Source: Limnobacter parvus (lineage in GTDB: Bacteria; Pseudomonadota; Gammaproteobacteria; Burkholderiales; Burkholderiaceae_B). Taken from it: DNA of 64,000 nt. Shown piece by piece: positions 9,642-17,917 of the stretch. The translations under genes were made by a program, and so were the position numbers. Position 1 is the first letter of the stretch; each line of letters opens with the position of its first letter. Location: assembly GCF_024623725.1 (NCBI RefSeq), contig NZ_JANKHG010000001.1, positions 124,001 to 188,000 of the forward strand, written 5' to 3'. Below the pieces are notes generated by a model. That model saw only the letters and a list, made by a program, of their open reading frames with translations. It searched no databases and was not told the DNA's origin.

Positions 9642-10426
9642 GCAAAGTCCTCCAGCAAATCAGTGGCAGGGTAGTGAAACTTAACCGGGCCTTCGGGCAA
9701 ACCTTGAATGAACTGCTGAACGTAAGGATCCTGGTTGGCCTGGACCTCGGCAGGTGAGCCCTGTGCCAACACCCGGCCATTCGCAATTACGATCACATGG
9801 TCGCTGATTGCAAACGACTCATGAATATCGTGAGTAACAACCACAGAGGTTGCACCCAAAGCATCGTTTAAGGTGCGTATCAAGTTGGCAGTAATGCCCA
9901 AGGAAATTGGGTCAAGCCCGGCAAAGGGCTCATCGTAAAAAATCAGTTCGGGGTCGAGTGCGATGGCCCGCGCCAAAGCCACACGCCGGCTCATTCCACC
10001 AGATATTTCAGCAGGAAACAATTTGCTGGCACCGCGCAAACCCACCGCATGCAGCTTCAGCATAACCAAATCACGGATGGCAGCTTCAGGCAGGTTGGTG
10101 TGTTCACGAAGCGGAAACGCCACATTGTCGAATACGGTCAGGTCGGTAAATAGGGCGCCAAACTGAAACAACACACCAATACGCTTTCGAAACGCATACA
10201 ACTGCTGGGTGCTGGCAGTGACCACATTCTGGTCGAGAACCTGAAGTTCACCACGGTTCACGGCATATTGACCACACATCAAGCGCAGCAAGGTGGTTTT
10301 ACCGGAGCCCGACCCGCCCATGACTGAAACCACTTTCCCTTTGGGTATTTCCAAGGAAATGTTTTCCAAGATCAGGCGGTCTGCATAACCGAAATCGACA
10401 TTTTTTAACTGAGCAACAAAGCCCAT
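9638..10426 (-). CDS. mlaF: phospholipid ABC transporter ATPase MlaF
   Basis: MlaF powers the Mla transporter from the cytoplasm. Walker A is GGSGSGKTT, signature [14 protein letters not shown], Walker [14 protein letters not shown], with the H-loop [10 protein letters not shown] chose the ATG giving [15 protein letters not shown] (263 residues) because AGGAG stands 6 bases upstream; the frame is open for 35 more codons but those residues resemble nothing in the family. It is the first gene of the mla operon and is divergent from the filament operon. Confidence 0.95.
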   Translation of the reverse strand: MGFVAQLKNVDFGYADRLILENISLEIPKGKVVSVMGGSGSGKTTLLRLMCGQYAVNRGELQVLDQNVVTASTQQLYAFRKRIGVLFQFGALFTDLTVFDNVAFPLREHTNLPEAAIRDLVMLKLHAVGLRGASKLFPAEISGGMSRRVALARAIALDPELIFYDEPFAGLDPISLGITANLIRTLNDALGATSVVVTHDIHESFAISDHVIVIANGRVLAQGSPAEVQANQDPYVQQFIQGLPEGPVKFHYPATDLLEDFA

Positions 10427-10579
10427 GGGGGCTCCTATTGTAGACGTATACACAATATAGAATTCCATTGTACCCCGAAGGGATAGCATGAGCGGGCAAA
10501 GCGTTGGTATTAAACACAAACCACTTCCCAAAAGGTGATGGGCTCACCCGCAAGGGATGACCATCTAGCGTGAAAATGA

Positions 10580-10608
10580 TTCCCGCAAAGTAAGCTCCGG
10601 TGTAATTT
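10580..10608 (+). promoter_or_regulatory. possible sigma-70 promoter of the filament operon
   Basis: In the 202-base divergent gap between mlaF and the secretin gene there is a -35-like TTCCCG (10580-10585), a 17-base spacer and a -10-like TAATTT (10603-10608). This would give a leader of only about 15 bases before the GTG at 10629. The -35 match is weak. I could not pick a convincing promoter for mlaF in the same gap. Confidence 0.3.
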
Positions 10609-10628
10609 AATTCGCCAGAAGAGCCCCT

Positions 10629-12605
10629 GTGCCCATTTTGAATCGATTCCTGGTCAGGCTAAACACACTGATCTGCCTAATCACCGGTGTGGTATTGATC
10701 CACGGTTGCACCGCTGCGCCAACCTTGCCAGGTGAGCCGATGGCGCCAACCAGCCTTCAGGCATCCAACAGCGCACTTGAATTGAATGCAGTGTTTTGGG
10801 CAGATCGGATTTTGCACACCAGCAACGCCTGGAGCAATCATCCCGAAACATTCACCTTTCGGCTTGAAAACATCCCTGCCAGCCAGGTGTTGGAACTGAT
10901 TTCGACGGAACTGGACCTGGGTTACGAGATGGACAGTTGCGGCAACGAACCGGTCAGCCTGGTGGGGCGCAACATGCCCTTGCTGCAAGTGATCGAAAGC
11001 CTGGAGGAACAGGCCGGCGCCAGCGTCAACATGCAGGGCAAGCAGTTGTCCATGCGTTGCGAGGCAGATCAACTGCGGGTTTATACGCTCGACTATTTGT
11101 CCATTTCCCGCCAAATGAACGACACCTCCAGCTTGAGTTCCGCCATCGCTGGAAATCCAAGGGAGTTGTCAGACCGCAGGGACACAGGCAACCGGTCGGA
11201 ACTGTTGTTAAACAACACACAACAACACAACCTGTGGCAAAACGTTGAACTACAGATTGAGCAAATCATTCAGGCGCAGATCAAGCCGCTGGAGTTTTCA
11301 ACACGCGAACGGATCGTGGATGAAGAACAAGACCGCGAATACAGCAACAGCCGTGTTCAGGCTGATCGGCGCGCCAGGCCCAATTTGCGCAGCGCCACAC
11401 AGGTGAACAGCGAACGGCGCGACATCACCACCACACGAAAGGAAACCCGTTCTGGCCGGGTAATTGCCAACCCGGAATCGGGGACCGTGGCCGTAATCGC
11501 AAAACCCAGCCAACACCGTCGGGTTCTGCAGTGGCTCGAGCAGGTGCAACGCAGAGTCGACAAACAAATTGTGATTGAAGCGGTGATCACGGAAATTTCG
11601 CTGAATGACCGCTACGAACGCGGCATTGACTGGAATGTACTTCGACGAAATGGCATCACAGCAGGTTTGGCTGTTCAGGGGGCCAACTTGGCCAATCCAG
11701 CCCTAATTTTGAATGTGGCAAGATCAAGCAGCAACACCGATGCAAGTGTAGTGCTTTCACTGCTGGAGGAATTCGGCCGTACGTCTGTGCTTTCATCGCC
11801 GAGGGTGGTCACGATGAACCAGCAAGCCGCGGTTCTGAAAGTGATCGACAACCGGGTGTACTTCACCACTGATGTGCAAACCAGTGCGCCCACCCAGAAC
11901 AGCCCTGCGTTCTCGACATTCACAACCCAGGTGCAAACCGTGCCCGTGGGTTTCCTAATGACCGTGACGCCACAAATTGCAGACAACAATGCAATTCAGT
12001 TGCGTGTGCGGCCCACACTGAGCCGAATTGTTGGATTTGTTCAAGACCCCAACCCAGCCTTGCAACAACTCAATATCGTTAGCCGGGTGCCTGAAGTGCA
12101 AACCCGTGAACTTGAGTCCATTCTGCGTTTAAAAAGTGGCGAGATGGCTTTGCTTGGAGGCCTTCGTCAAAAAGAAAACAGTGGCTTGAACCGCGGTATT
12201 CCTGGCGCCCCGGAATTACTCGACATTGTTACCGAAAGCGCCACTCGAAATGAGAATCACATTGAGTTGGTCGTACTTCTAAAAGCCACGGTGCTGGACA
12301 GCGCATCAGCAAGCCAACAGGGTCTTGAAGTACCCAACAAAGAGCTTGCGAATGCACTGGCCTCTGGCCTGAGCCTCTATCAGGCAGGTCAAAACAACGC
12401 CCTGCGGGCATTGCTTCAGTTGTTGATCACGCAATTTCCGCATGCGCCCGAGCCATTTTTTAACTTGGCGTTGCTGGAAGGCAAAGAGGGAAATTTTGAG
12501 GAAGGACTAAAACAATTGAGCCTGGCGGAAGCATTGTGCAAATCTCGCCAGTGCGAATTACCCATGCTGACTGTACGGGCCTTAATCCAGGCCAGGCTGC
12601 CATGA
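10629..12605 (+). CDS. lipoprotein secretin of a type IV filament system
   Basis: Outer-membrane secretin, 658 residues. A signal peptide with lipobox LIHGC predicts a lipidated Cys27, as in MshL, BfpB and PilN (type IVb) secretins. The N-domain region (about 70-165) is followed by a highly charged, Arg-rich linker (about 230-285), a second N-domain-like unit (GTVAVIAKPSQHRRVLQWLE) and the secretin domain proper (about 310-570), with ITEISLNDRYERGIDW, VLSSPRVVTMNQQAAVLKV and SGEMALLGGL. An unusual TPR-like tail of about 70 residues follows (LYQAGQNNALRALLQLL onward). It starts with GTG and heads an eight-gene overlapping operon. MshL-like is my closest family name; the exact subfamily is unresolved. 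Confidence 0.85.
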   Translation: MPILNRFLVRLNTLICLITGVVLIHGCTAAPTLPGEPMAPTSLQASNSALELNAVFWADRILHTSNAWSNHPETFTFRLENIPASQVLELISTELDLGYEMDSCGNEPVSLVGRNMPLLQVIESLEEQAGASVNMQGKQLSMRCEADQLRVYTLDYLSISRQMNDTSSLSSAIAGNPRELSDRRDTGNRSELLLNNTQQHNLWQNVELQIEQIIQAQIKPLEFSTRERIVDEEQDREYSNSRVQADRRARPNLRSATQVNSERRDITTTRKETRSGRVIANPESGTVAVIAKPSQHRRVLQWLEQVQRRVDKQIVIEAVITEISLNDRYERGIDWNVLRRNGITAGLAVQGANLANPALILNVARSSSNTDASVVLSLLEEFGRTSVLSSPRVVTMNQQAAVLKVIDNRVYFTTDVQTSAPTQNSPAFSTFTTQVQTVPVGFLMTVTPQIADNNAIQLRVRPTLSRIVGFVQDPNPALQQLNIVSRVPEVQTRELESILRLKSGEMALLGGLRQKENSGLNRGIPGAPELLDIVTESATRNENHIELVVLLKATVLDSASASQQGLEVPNKELANALASGLSLYQAGQNNALRALLQLLITQFPHAPEPFFNLALLEGKEGNFEEGLKQLSLAEALCKSRQCELPMLTVRALIQARLP

Positions 12606-13597
12606 ATAAGTCGCTCGACGGCTCCTTGATTCGCGGCATTGACTCCACTGTGGCACATGCCGCCGAATTGAATGCATCGGATATTCACATTACTCCCACT
12701 GCGCTGTGTTTTCAGGTGCGGTTGCGGGTGAATGGCTTGTTGACAAACGCCATTGAAATTCAACAGGACACGGGTCGATCGCTGATTCAAGCCTTCAAGG
12801 CAGAAGGCAAAATGAATATTGCTGAAACCCGACGCCCCCAAGACGCTCGGATGACAAAGCAGGGTGTGGAAATGCGCCTGGCTACCCACCCCACCCTGCA
12901 CGGTGAAAATCTCGTGATTCGCTTGCTGAACATGCACCAGCGCCGCCACTTGGCCGAACTGGGTTTAACTCCATCAGCACAACAACACATCACCGAGCTG
13001 TTACAGCATGAACACGGGCTAATTCTGGTCGCCGGTGCAACAGGCAGCGGAAAAACAACCACTTTGCACGCCATGCTGAATTCACTGGGCAACAAGTCCG
13101 GTCGAATTGCAACCCTGGAGGACCCGGTTGAGATCATCAACCCGGATGCAGTACAAACTGATCTGTCACGGCTGCCAAACCTCGATTTTGCTGCGGGCCT
13201 GCGCTCACTGATGCGACAAGACCCGGACACCATTCTGGTCGGGGAAATTCGCGATGAAGACACGGCCGAGCTGACTTTGAATGCAGCATTGACAGGGCAC
13301 CGGGTATTTGCGTCCATTCACGCACCCGACTGCCTGGGAGCGCTTTGCCGCCTCACTGAGCTGGATATTCGTTTGGGCAGTTTGCTGAATTGCCTGAACG
13401 GCATCGTGACACTTCGCCTTCAATCTGCGGAGCGAATGCAACCACGCATGCTGTGGGCTGAAGTACTTAACTTGAAAAAAATGGATCGAAAAGTAGTGTT
13501 GAATTGCAAGGCAAGCGATGCGTTGATGGACCTGTGCACCCCCGATTCTTATCTGCCTTTTCCTGACAACGAACCACGCCCGTACGATGAACATTAA
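12602..13597 (+). CDS. GspE/PulE-type secretion ATPase, short form
   Basis: A hexameric-type assembly ATPase of the GspE/PilB/PilT superfamily, 331 residues. It has an N-terminal SDIHI-containing domain (AELNASDIHITP near 21), Walker A GATGSGKTT at 145-153, the Asp/Walker B region RQDPDTILVGEIRDEDTAE at 205-223 and the His box TGHRVFASIHAPD at 231-243. It lacks the long N1 domain of GspE/PilB, and the region that normally carries the four zinc-binding Cys of GspE is degenerate. In length it resembles PilT or type IVb PilQ ATPases. The ATG overlaps the secretin stop (ATGA). It is the only ATPase in the operon, so it is presumably the assembly motor. Confidence 0.86.
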   Translation: MNKSLDGSLIRGIDSTVAHAAELNASDIHITPTALCFQVRLRVNGLLTNAIEIQQDTGRSLIQAFKAEGKMNIAETRRPQDARMTKQGVEMRLATHPTLHGENLVIRLLNMHQRRHLAELGLTPSAQQHITELLQHEHGLILVAGATGSGKTTTLHAMLNSLGNKSGRIATLEDPVEIINPDAVQTDLSRLPNLDFAAGLRSLMRQDPDTILVGEIRDEDTAELTLNAALTGHRVFASIHAPDCLGALCRLTELDIRLGSLLNCLNGIVTLRLQSAERMQPRMLWAEVLNLKKMDRKVVLNCKASDALMDLCTPDSYLPFPDNEPRPYDEH

Positions 13598-14624
13598 CTT
13601 TCCGAGAGCCAGAATCAAGGCCCTCACCTGGCAAACCTGGATGGGTCAATGGGCGGAATTGATCCAGTCTGGTATGCCAGTGCTCGACGCACTGACCCTT
13701 AGCACCGAATTGCAGGGCAGCAACAAACAGTCGCGCCTGCTGCAGGCCCGATTAATGCGCACCACCGAGTTTCTTCAACAGGGGCAAAGTTTGCAAACAG
13801 CATTCCGTGCAGCCTGTGGCACGCTGCCATTACCGCTTGAAGTCGCATTGCTGTGTGCTCAGGCCAATGGGGACCTGGGGGGCTCGGTGAATGAGCAATT
13901 ACATCGATGGAAGGTGACAAGCGAGGCAAGCCAGGCCTTGGGGCGTAGTTTGATTTATCCAGGCGTGGTGCTACTTTTAGCCATTGCATGCTGGGTATTT
14001 TTGCACCAGGTTAGCAGCCCCCATTTGGCCACAACCCACACAAATCAAACTGCAAGCTCATCTTTCTCCGATGGCCTGTTGCTGTTGGGCGCGGGTCTGC
14101 TATTGGCGGCTGGGGTTAGCAAGGCGATGAAGGCTCAAACCCACACCACCGAGCAACACTGGATGCCTCACAAGGCGTGGCTCGCATCCAACTTTTACCA
14201 TGTGATTGCATGTGAACTGCAAGCGGGTCTGGACCTGATGCATTGCCTGCGTTTTCGGGTAATGCCCCCGAGTTCATGGTCGAACCTGCTGACACAAGAA
14301 GCCAAAACCACTTTGAACCTAAATCAAATGATGACTTTGGTACAGCGCCATTTAAAGCAAGGCATGAACCTGGCCCAAGCCATGCAACAGGCCAAAGCAC
14401 CCAGCTTCTTGGTTCGGCAAAGCCAACTCGCAGAGCAAACGGGCAACTTGGCATATTGTTTTTTTCTGGCCTCCAAGGTGTACGAAATACAAGCCAGGGA
14501 CGCACAGCGAAAATTGCAGAGCGTACTGCCACCACTGGCACTGGGCATTGCTGCGCTCACGCTGGCCATGGCCTACCAATTCACCTTGGCGCCTCTGTAT
14601 GGCAACCTGACGGGGCTTTCGTGA
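13587..14624 (+). CDS. GspF/PilC-type inner-membrane platform protein
   Basis: A 345-residue GspF-domain protein, the platform on which the ATPase acts. The first GspF repeat begins WAELIQSGMPVLDALTLS near 20, the second near residue 205 (YHVIACELQAGLDLMHCL). Transmembrane segments are visible at about 123-145 (LIYPGVVLLLAIACWVFL), about 160-178 and a C-terminal LPPLALGIAALTLAMAYQF near 315-333. It is shorter than the ~400 residues of PilC/GspF. Its ATG is inside the end of the ATPase gene (11-base overlap), consistent with one polycistronic message and a motor-platform pair. Confidence 0.85.
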   Translation: MNINFPRARIKALTWQTWMGQWAELIQSGMPVLDALTLSTELQGSNKQSRLLQARLMRTTEFLQQGQSLQTAFRAACGTLPLPLEVALLCAQANGDLGGSVNEQLHRWKVTSEASQALGRSLIYPGVVLLLAIACWVFLHQVSSPHLATTHTNQTASSSFSDGLLLLGAGLLLAAGVSKAMKAQTHTTEQHWMPHKAWLASNFYHVIACELQAGLDLMHCLRFRVMPPSSWSNLLTQEAKTTLNLNQMMTLVQRHLKQGMNLAQAMQQAKAPSFLVRQSQLAEQTGNLAYCFFLASKVYEIQARDAQRKLQSVLPPLALGIAALTLAMAYQFTLAPLYGNLTGLS

Positions 14625-15481
14625 ATACTTTTCCTTCCACCGCCGAGGTATGGATCATTCATGAAAGTCAGGCGCTTTTATTCCGTCGACGTGATCAGCA
14701 ATGGCAACAGGAAATCGCCATGCCTTTCAATGAATTTCTGGGTAGTGCAACAGCACTCTCCAGCTTCACATTGCCTGATACCTCAATCCACATCAACCTG
14801 AAAAACACTCAGAACCCAGAACAAAGTGGCCAAGGCAAATGCTGGGTCGGGTTATGTCATGACCCGCTTCGCTTGATCGAGGTGCAAGACAACCAGATTC
14901 ACACGCGACAGCTTCATGAAATTCGAACCATGGGCAAAGTTGCGAGGACAATTTGTGTCGACAAGCCACAGAATTTTGAGCGTGGCATTGAAATGATGTT
15001 GGTGCACGCGCAAGAACATCAACATTTAAAAAACTGGTTGGCCTCGCAGAAAAGCGGTGCGCGGAAGTTTTCTGGCGGATTACAGCTTTGTGCAGCACTT
15101 TGGCTTAAGGCGGAGTCCAGTTACCAACACTTGCGCCTGGCGGCCCTTGCATGTACCGCACTTTCCCTGGGCGTGATGAATTGGAACATGGAACAACAAC
15201 TGGAAAAACAAGGGCATCAAATCGAAAGGTCAATTCAGCTAAGCAGAACAAAGGCAGCTGCAGAACCGGCTGCTATGTCGTTTGAACAATGGTCTGAACA
15301 AATCAACAAATTTGGGAAGAGCAACCGGGCCAACCTTCAATCACTGAACATTCACTGGAACAACAACGGGGACGTGTATTCCTACGCAGTGCTGGAGCGG
15401 GAGCGGAAACGCGTACCGAAAGGTTGCACGCTTGAAACGCCAGTGCGGGTGCAATGTAGCGCAAAAGCGAGCGCCCGATGA
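14621..15481 (+). CDS. unrecognised bitopic protein of the filament operon
   Basis: I do not recognise this 286-residue protein from sequence. It has an N-terminal soluble part of about 165 residues, one hydrophobic helix at about 171-188 (LRLAALACTALSLGVMNW), a short coiled-coil-like stretch (EQQLEKQGHQIERSIQL, 191-207) and a small C-terminal domain with two Cys. That layout, cytoplasmic domain then membrane helix then coiled coil then periplasmic domain, is the layout of GspL or of PilM+PilN combined, and the gene sits where such a protein would be expected. A role as the assembly-platform alignment subunit is inference. Start is a GTG overlapping the stop of the platform gene (GTGA). Confidence 0.72.
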   Translation: MNTFPSTAEVWIIHESQALLFRRRDQQWQQEIAMPFNEFLGSATALSSFTLPDTSIHINLKNTQNPEQSGQGKCWVGLCHDPLRLIEVQDNQIHTRQLHEIRTMGKVARTICVDKPQNFERGIEMMLVHAQEHQHLKNWLASQKSGARKFSGGLQLCAALWLKAESSYQHLRLAALACTALSLGVMNWNMEQQLEKQGHQIERSIQLSRTKAAAEPAAMSFEQWSEQINKFGKSNRANLQSLNIHWNNNGDVYSYAVLERERKRVPKGCTLETPVRVQCSAKASAR

Positions 15482-16047
15482 CATCGTCAAAAACACTTCG
15501 CAACACCGTAAAGTGGATGCGCATGCTTCGCCCGGTTCTCGATGTTGTTTTCTTGCTCTCAGGACTTGCTGTGTTCGTTTATTTACAGGACATGTCTGGA
15601 AATTCCCGCCAACCTGCACCGATTAAGCCGAGCATCGAGGTGAAAACCCAATCACAAGCTGTGGCTTATCTGGAAGAAACACATGATTCAGAAGCCATGA
15701 TGTGGGACTCCTTCTTCAACTGGTTACGCGACTCAAAAACGACCACAGGCAACTGTAGATTCGAAACCACTGCTCAAGAAGTAATTGTGGCCTATGGCCT
15801 GTTGTGTGCCGGAAACGCGGTTGACAAAACAAAGGCCAATACCAAGGCAAATCCTCTGCCTGCAGAACTGCCCATTCAACATGTTTTTGTAATCCCGAAA
15901 ACAAAGCCCACCCCAACGTCACAAAAAACAGTCACAAAAACACCCGATAAGTTGGTGGTTGCACCGCCCGTTGTTGTTCAAGGCTGGGTGAACACCCCAG
16001 CGGGCCGGAAACATTTCGACCCTGCCAAGCAAAGGTGGATTGAATGA
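15478..16047 (+). CDS. unrecognised single-pass periplasmic protein of the filament operon
   Basis: A 189-residue protein of unknown family. A single hydrophobic helix at about 19-36 (PVLDVVFLLSGLAVFVYL) is followed by a periplasmic domain with two Cys that could pair, a Pro/Thr/Lys linker (TKPTPTSQKTVTKTPDK near 140-156) and a short C-terminal motif GWVNTPAGRKHFDPAKQRW. Short N-in anchor plus extended Pro-rich periplasmic linker is the architecture of PilP/GspC-like proteins that connect the inner-membrane platform to the secretin. That role is inferred from architecture and operon position only. ATG overlaps the preceding stop by 4 bases. Confidence 0.7.
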   Translation: MTSSKTLRNTVKWMRMLRPVLDVVFLLSGLAVFVYLQDMSGNSRQPAPIKPSIEVKTQSQAVAYLEETHDSEAMMWDSFFNWLRDSKTTTGNCRFETTAQEVIVAYGLLCAGNAVDKTKANTKANPLPAELPIQHVFVIPKTKPTPTSQKTVTKTPDKLVVAPPVVVQGWVNTPAGRKHFDPAKQRWIE

Positions 16048-17189
16048 ACAGGCTTAGTTCGCAACAAGGTCTCACACTATTGGTGTTGTTGGTGCTGCTT
16101 GTCCTGGGTGGTTTCGCCTTGGCGCAGGTCAGCAATGCGGGGTACTTGCAGCAAAAATTAAAGCTGCAACAGCACGCACGCGAAAGCCAGATTCTGGACC
16201 ACATTCGAACGGGTTTGCTGGGCTTCGCTGGCAATCAGGGCATACACAGTCAAAGCCATTTGGGTCATTTGCCATGCCCGGCCATTCAAGCAGGGGGTAT
16301 TCCCGCAACCACCTGCCTTAACAAGCCCTGGGGGTTTCTTCCGGTGCAAAGCAAAACGGCTGTGAACTACCTGAACCAAGGCATTGATGCACGCCAGAAT
16401 GAACTTGAGCCCAGCACTCGCCACCACTGGCACTATGCGGTGTCTGCCCAGTTAATACAGCCCAATGCCTTGGGCTGGAGCCGTTGGGTCGACTACACCC
16501 AGCCAGCGATCCAGATTGAAATACCCGCTGAAAACAATCGTGTGGAAACTCAAATTGCAGGTGTGGTTGCACACCAGCTTGAACCGATTGGTAAGCATCA
16601 ATACCGGGTTACACCACCCTATGCATTGATTCGGGTCAGTGAACTGCGCGCGCACATGGCGTCCATTCAAACTGGCTTGATCAAGCAAACCCTGAAAACA
16701 TGGCAAGAAACCAAATCATCACCAATACTTGAACTGGCTGACCATGAAAACCTGCAACTTGCCAACGCCTCTACAAACACTTATTCAGCAATCGATTCAC
16801 AGTGCAGTTGCAGGTGCACAAAAACACGATGCAACTGCAATTGCGGTATGCCCGCGCAGTGGCAATCAGCCGGCACCTGTGTGGGCAGCAATGCAAATTG
16901 CAATGAACAGGAAAACCAATCGATTTGTACCAGCGATGTGCATGCCCCATGCGTATTCGCAGGGCCAAGCTGGCTAAAAAATGAATGGCCTGTTGGCCGG
17001 TTTGAACCTGTGGCTGCGGCCAACAAATCATGCCGACCCAGCGTGATTAACCAATGCCCCTTAAGCACTGGCAGCGACGCCTGCACCTGTGATTTTTCCT
17101 GGCCAGACAACACCAAATCCAATCTGGGTGACTACACAATTTCCCTGTCACCCACCGACCAATTTCAAGTCGCCCCGAGACAACCATGA
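16044..17189 (+). CDS. cysteine-rich prepilin-like protein without Glu5
   Basis: A 381-residue protein with a prepilin-like N-terminus (polar MNRLSSQQ, then G9-LTLLVLLVLLVLGG), but with Val where the canonical Glu at +5 of the mature pilin should be. Residues 75-100 carry LPCPA plus a second Cys and GFLP, a motif shared with the next gene's product. From 254 to 349 there are 14 Cys, starting with six packed into CSCRCTKTRCNCNC (254-267). A role as a large minor pilin or a filament-tip adhesin is inference. I cannot name the family. Its ATG overlaps the previous stop by 4 bases and the next gene overlaps its end by 4. Confidence 0.75.
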   Translation: MNRLSSQQGLTLLVLLVLLVLGGFALAQVSNAGYLQQKLKLQQHARESQILDHIRTGLLGFAGNQGIHSQSHLGHLPCPAIQAGGIPATTCLNKPWGFLPVQSKTAVNYLNQGIDARQNELEPSTRHHWHYAVSAQLIQPNALGWSRWVDYTQPAIQIEIPAENNRVETQIAGVVAHQLEPIGKHQYRVTPPYALIRVSELRAHMASIQTGLIKQTLKTWQETKSSPILELADHENLQLANASTNTYSAIDSQCSCRCTKTRCNCNCGMPAQWQSAGTCVGSNANCNEQENQSICTSDVHAPCVFAGPSWLKNEWPVGRFEPVAAANKSCRPSVINQCPLSTGSDACTCDFSWPDNTKSNLGDYTISLSPTDQFQVAPRQP

Positions 17190-17917
17190 GCAACAGTCGC
17201 GGATTCATGCTAATCGAAGTGGCACTCGTCATCATGCTGGTGGCGATTATTCTGGGACCAGTGCTTCATTTAATGGCCAGCCAATCCAGAAAAGACCTGG
17301 TCATCGAGCAACTGCGAAACCGGCAAATGGTGCTTGAAGCAGTTGAAGGTTTTGTACTTGCAAACGGTCGGCTGCCATGCCCAGCCGTTCAAAAAGATGG
17401 ACTTGAATCGCGACTTGGTGACGCCTGCACCAACCGGGAGGGTTGGCTGCCCTCATCGACCTTAAACACCTGGGGGCTGACAGGCGCTTGGCGCACTGCG
17501 GTGGCCACACTTGAACAGGCCGGTGAGCCAGCCCTGAATGCGCTGGTTTCCAACCGACCCTTCGCTGAACTCAGCCCGCAACAATTGGCTGAAATTGTGT
17601 TGGCACCCTACACCGCGAACTATGCCTTGGGCACCGGACCGCTTCCAGCCATCCACCTGTGTCAAGAAATTGCAGGCCAAAATTTGCCTGCCAACACGAC
17701 GGCAGGCTGTGGACAGCACACCCTGCTCAGCGCCAGCGCGGTTTGGGTTGCGTACCCCAATGAAGCAGTGAATCAAAACCGATATCAGCAGTTTTTTATC
17801 TTGCCCGAACAACCCGCATTGAACCCTGCCTGGCTTTCATTTGAACGCCTGAACTGGCTGTGGATGAAGCGCGGTGCGCTCGACTCAATTCATCATCAAC
17901 AACCCTTGGAGAATTAA
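17186..17917 (+). CDS. prepilin-like protein (type IV pilin/pseudopilin N-terminus, LPCPA domain)
   Basis: A 243-residue protein with a canonical class III signal: MSNSRG, then FMLIEVALVIMLVAIILG, where cleavage after Gly6 leaves Phe1 and Glu5. The ectodomain has GRLPCPAVQKDG with a second Cys and GWLP-TLNTWGL, the same motif as in the preceding protein, so the two ectodomains are related. A further Cys pair (HLCQEIAG and GCGQH) is present. Its likely role is as a minor pilin or pseudopilin of the operon's filament. No prepilin peptidase is encoded in the window, so processing must rely on one elsewhere. Confidence 0.82.
   Translation: MSNSRGFMLIEVALVIMLVAIILGPVLHLMASQSRKDLVIEQLRNRQMVLEAVEGFVLANGRLPCPAVQKDGLESRLGDACTNREGWLPSSTLNTWGLTGAWRTAVATLEQAGEPALNALVSNRPFAELSPQQLAEIVLAPYTANYALGTGPLPAIHLCQEIAGQNLPANTTAGCGQHTLLSASAVWVAYPNEAVNQNRYQQFFILPEQPALNPAWLSFERLNWLWMKRGALDSIHHQQPLEN

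Noticed and set aside
12416-12949. 177-codon minus-strand frame across the secretin/ATPase junction
   Set aside because: It spans two well-supported genes and shows no motif or start signal.
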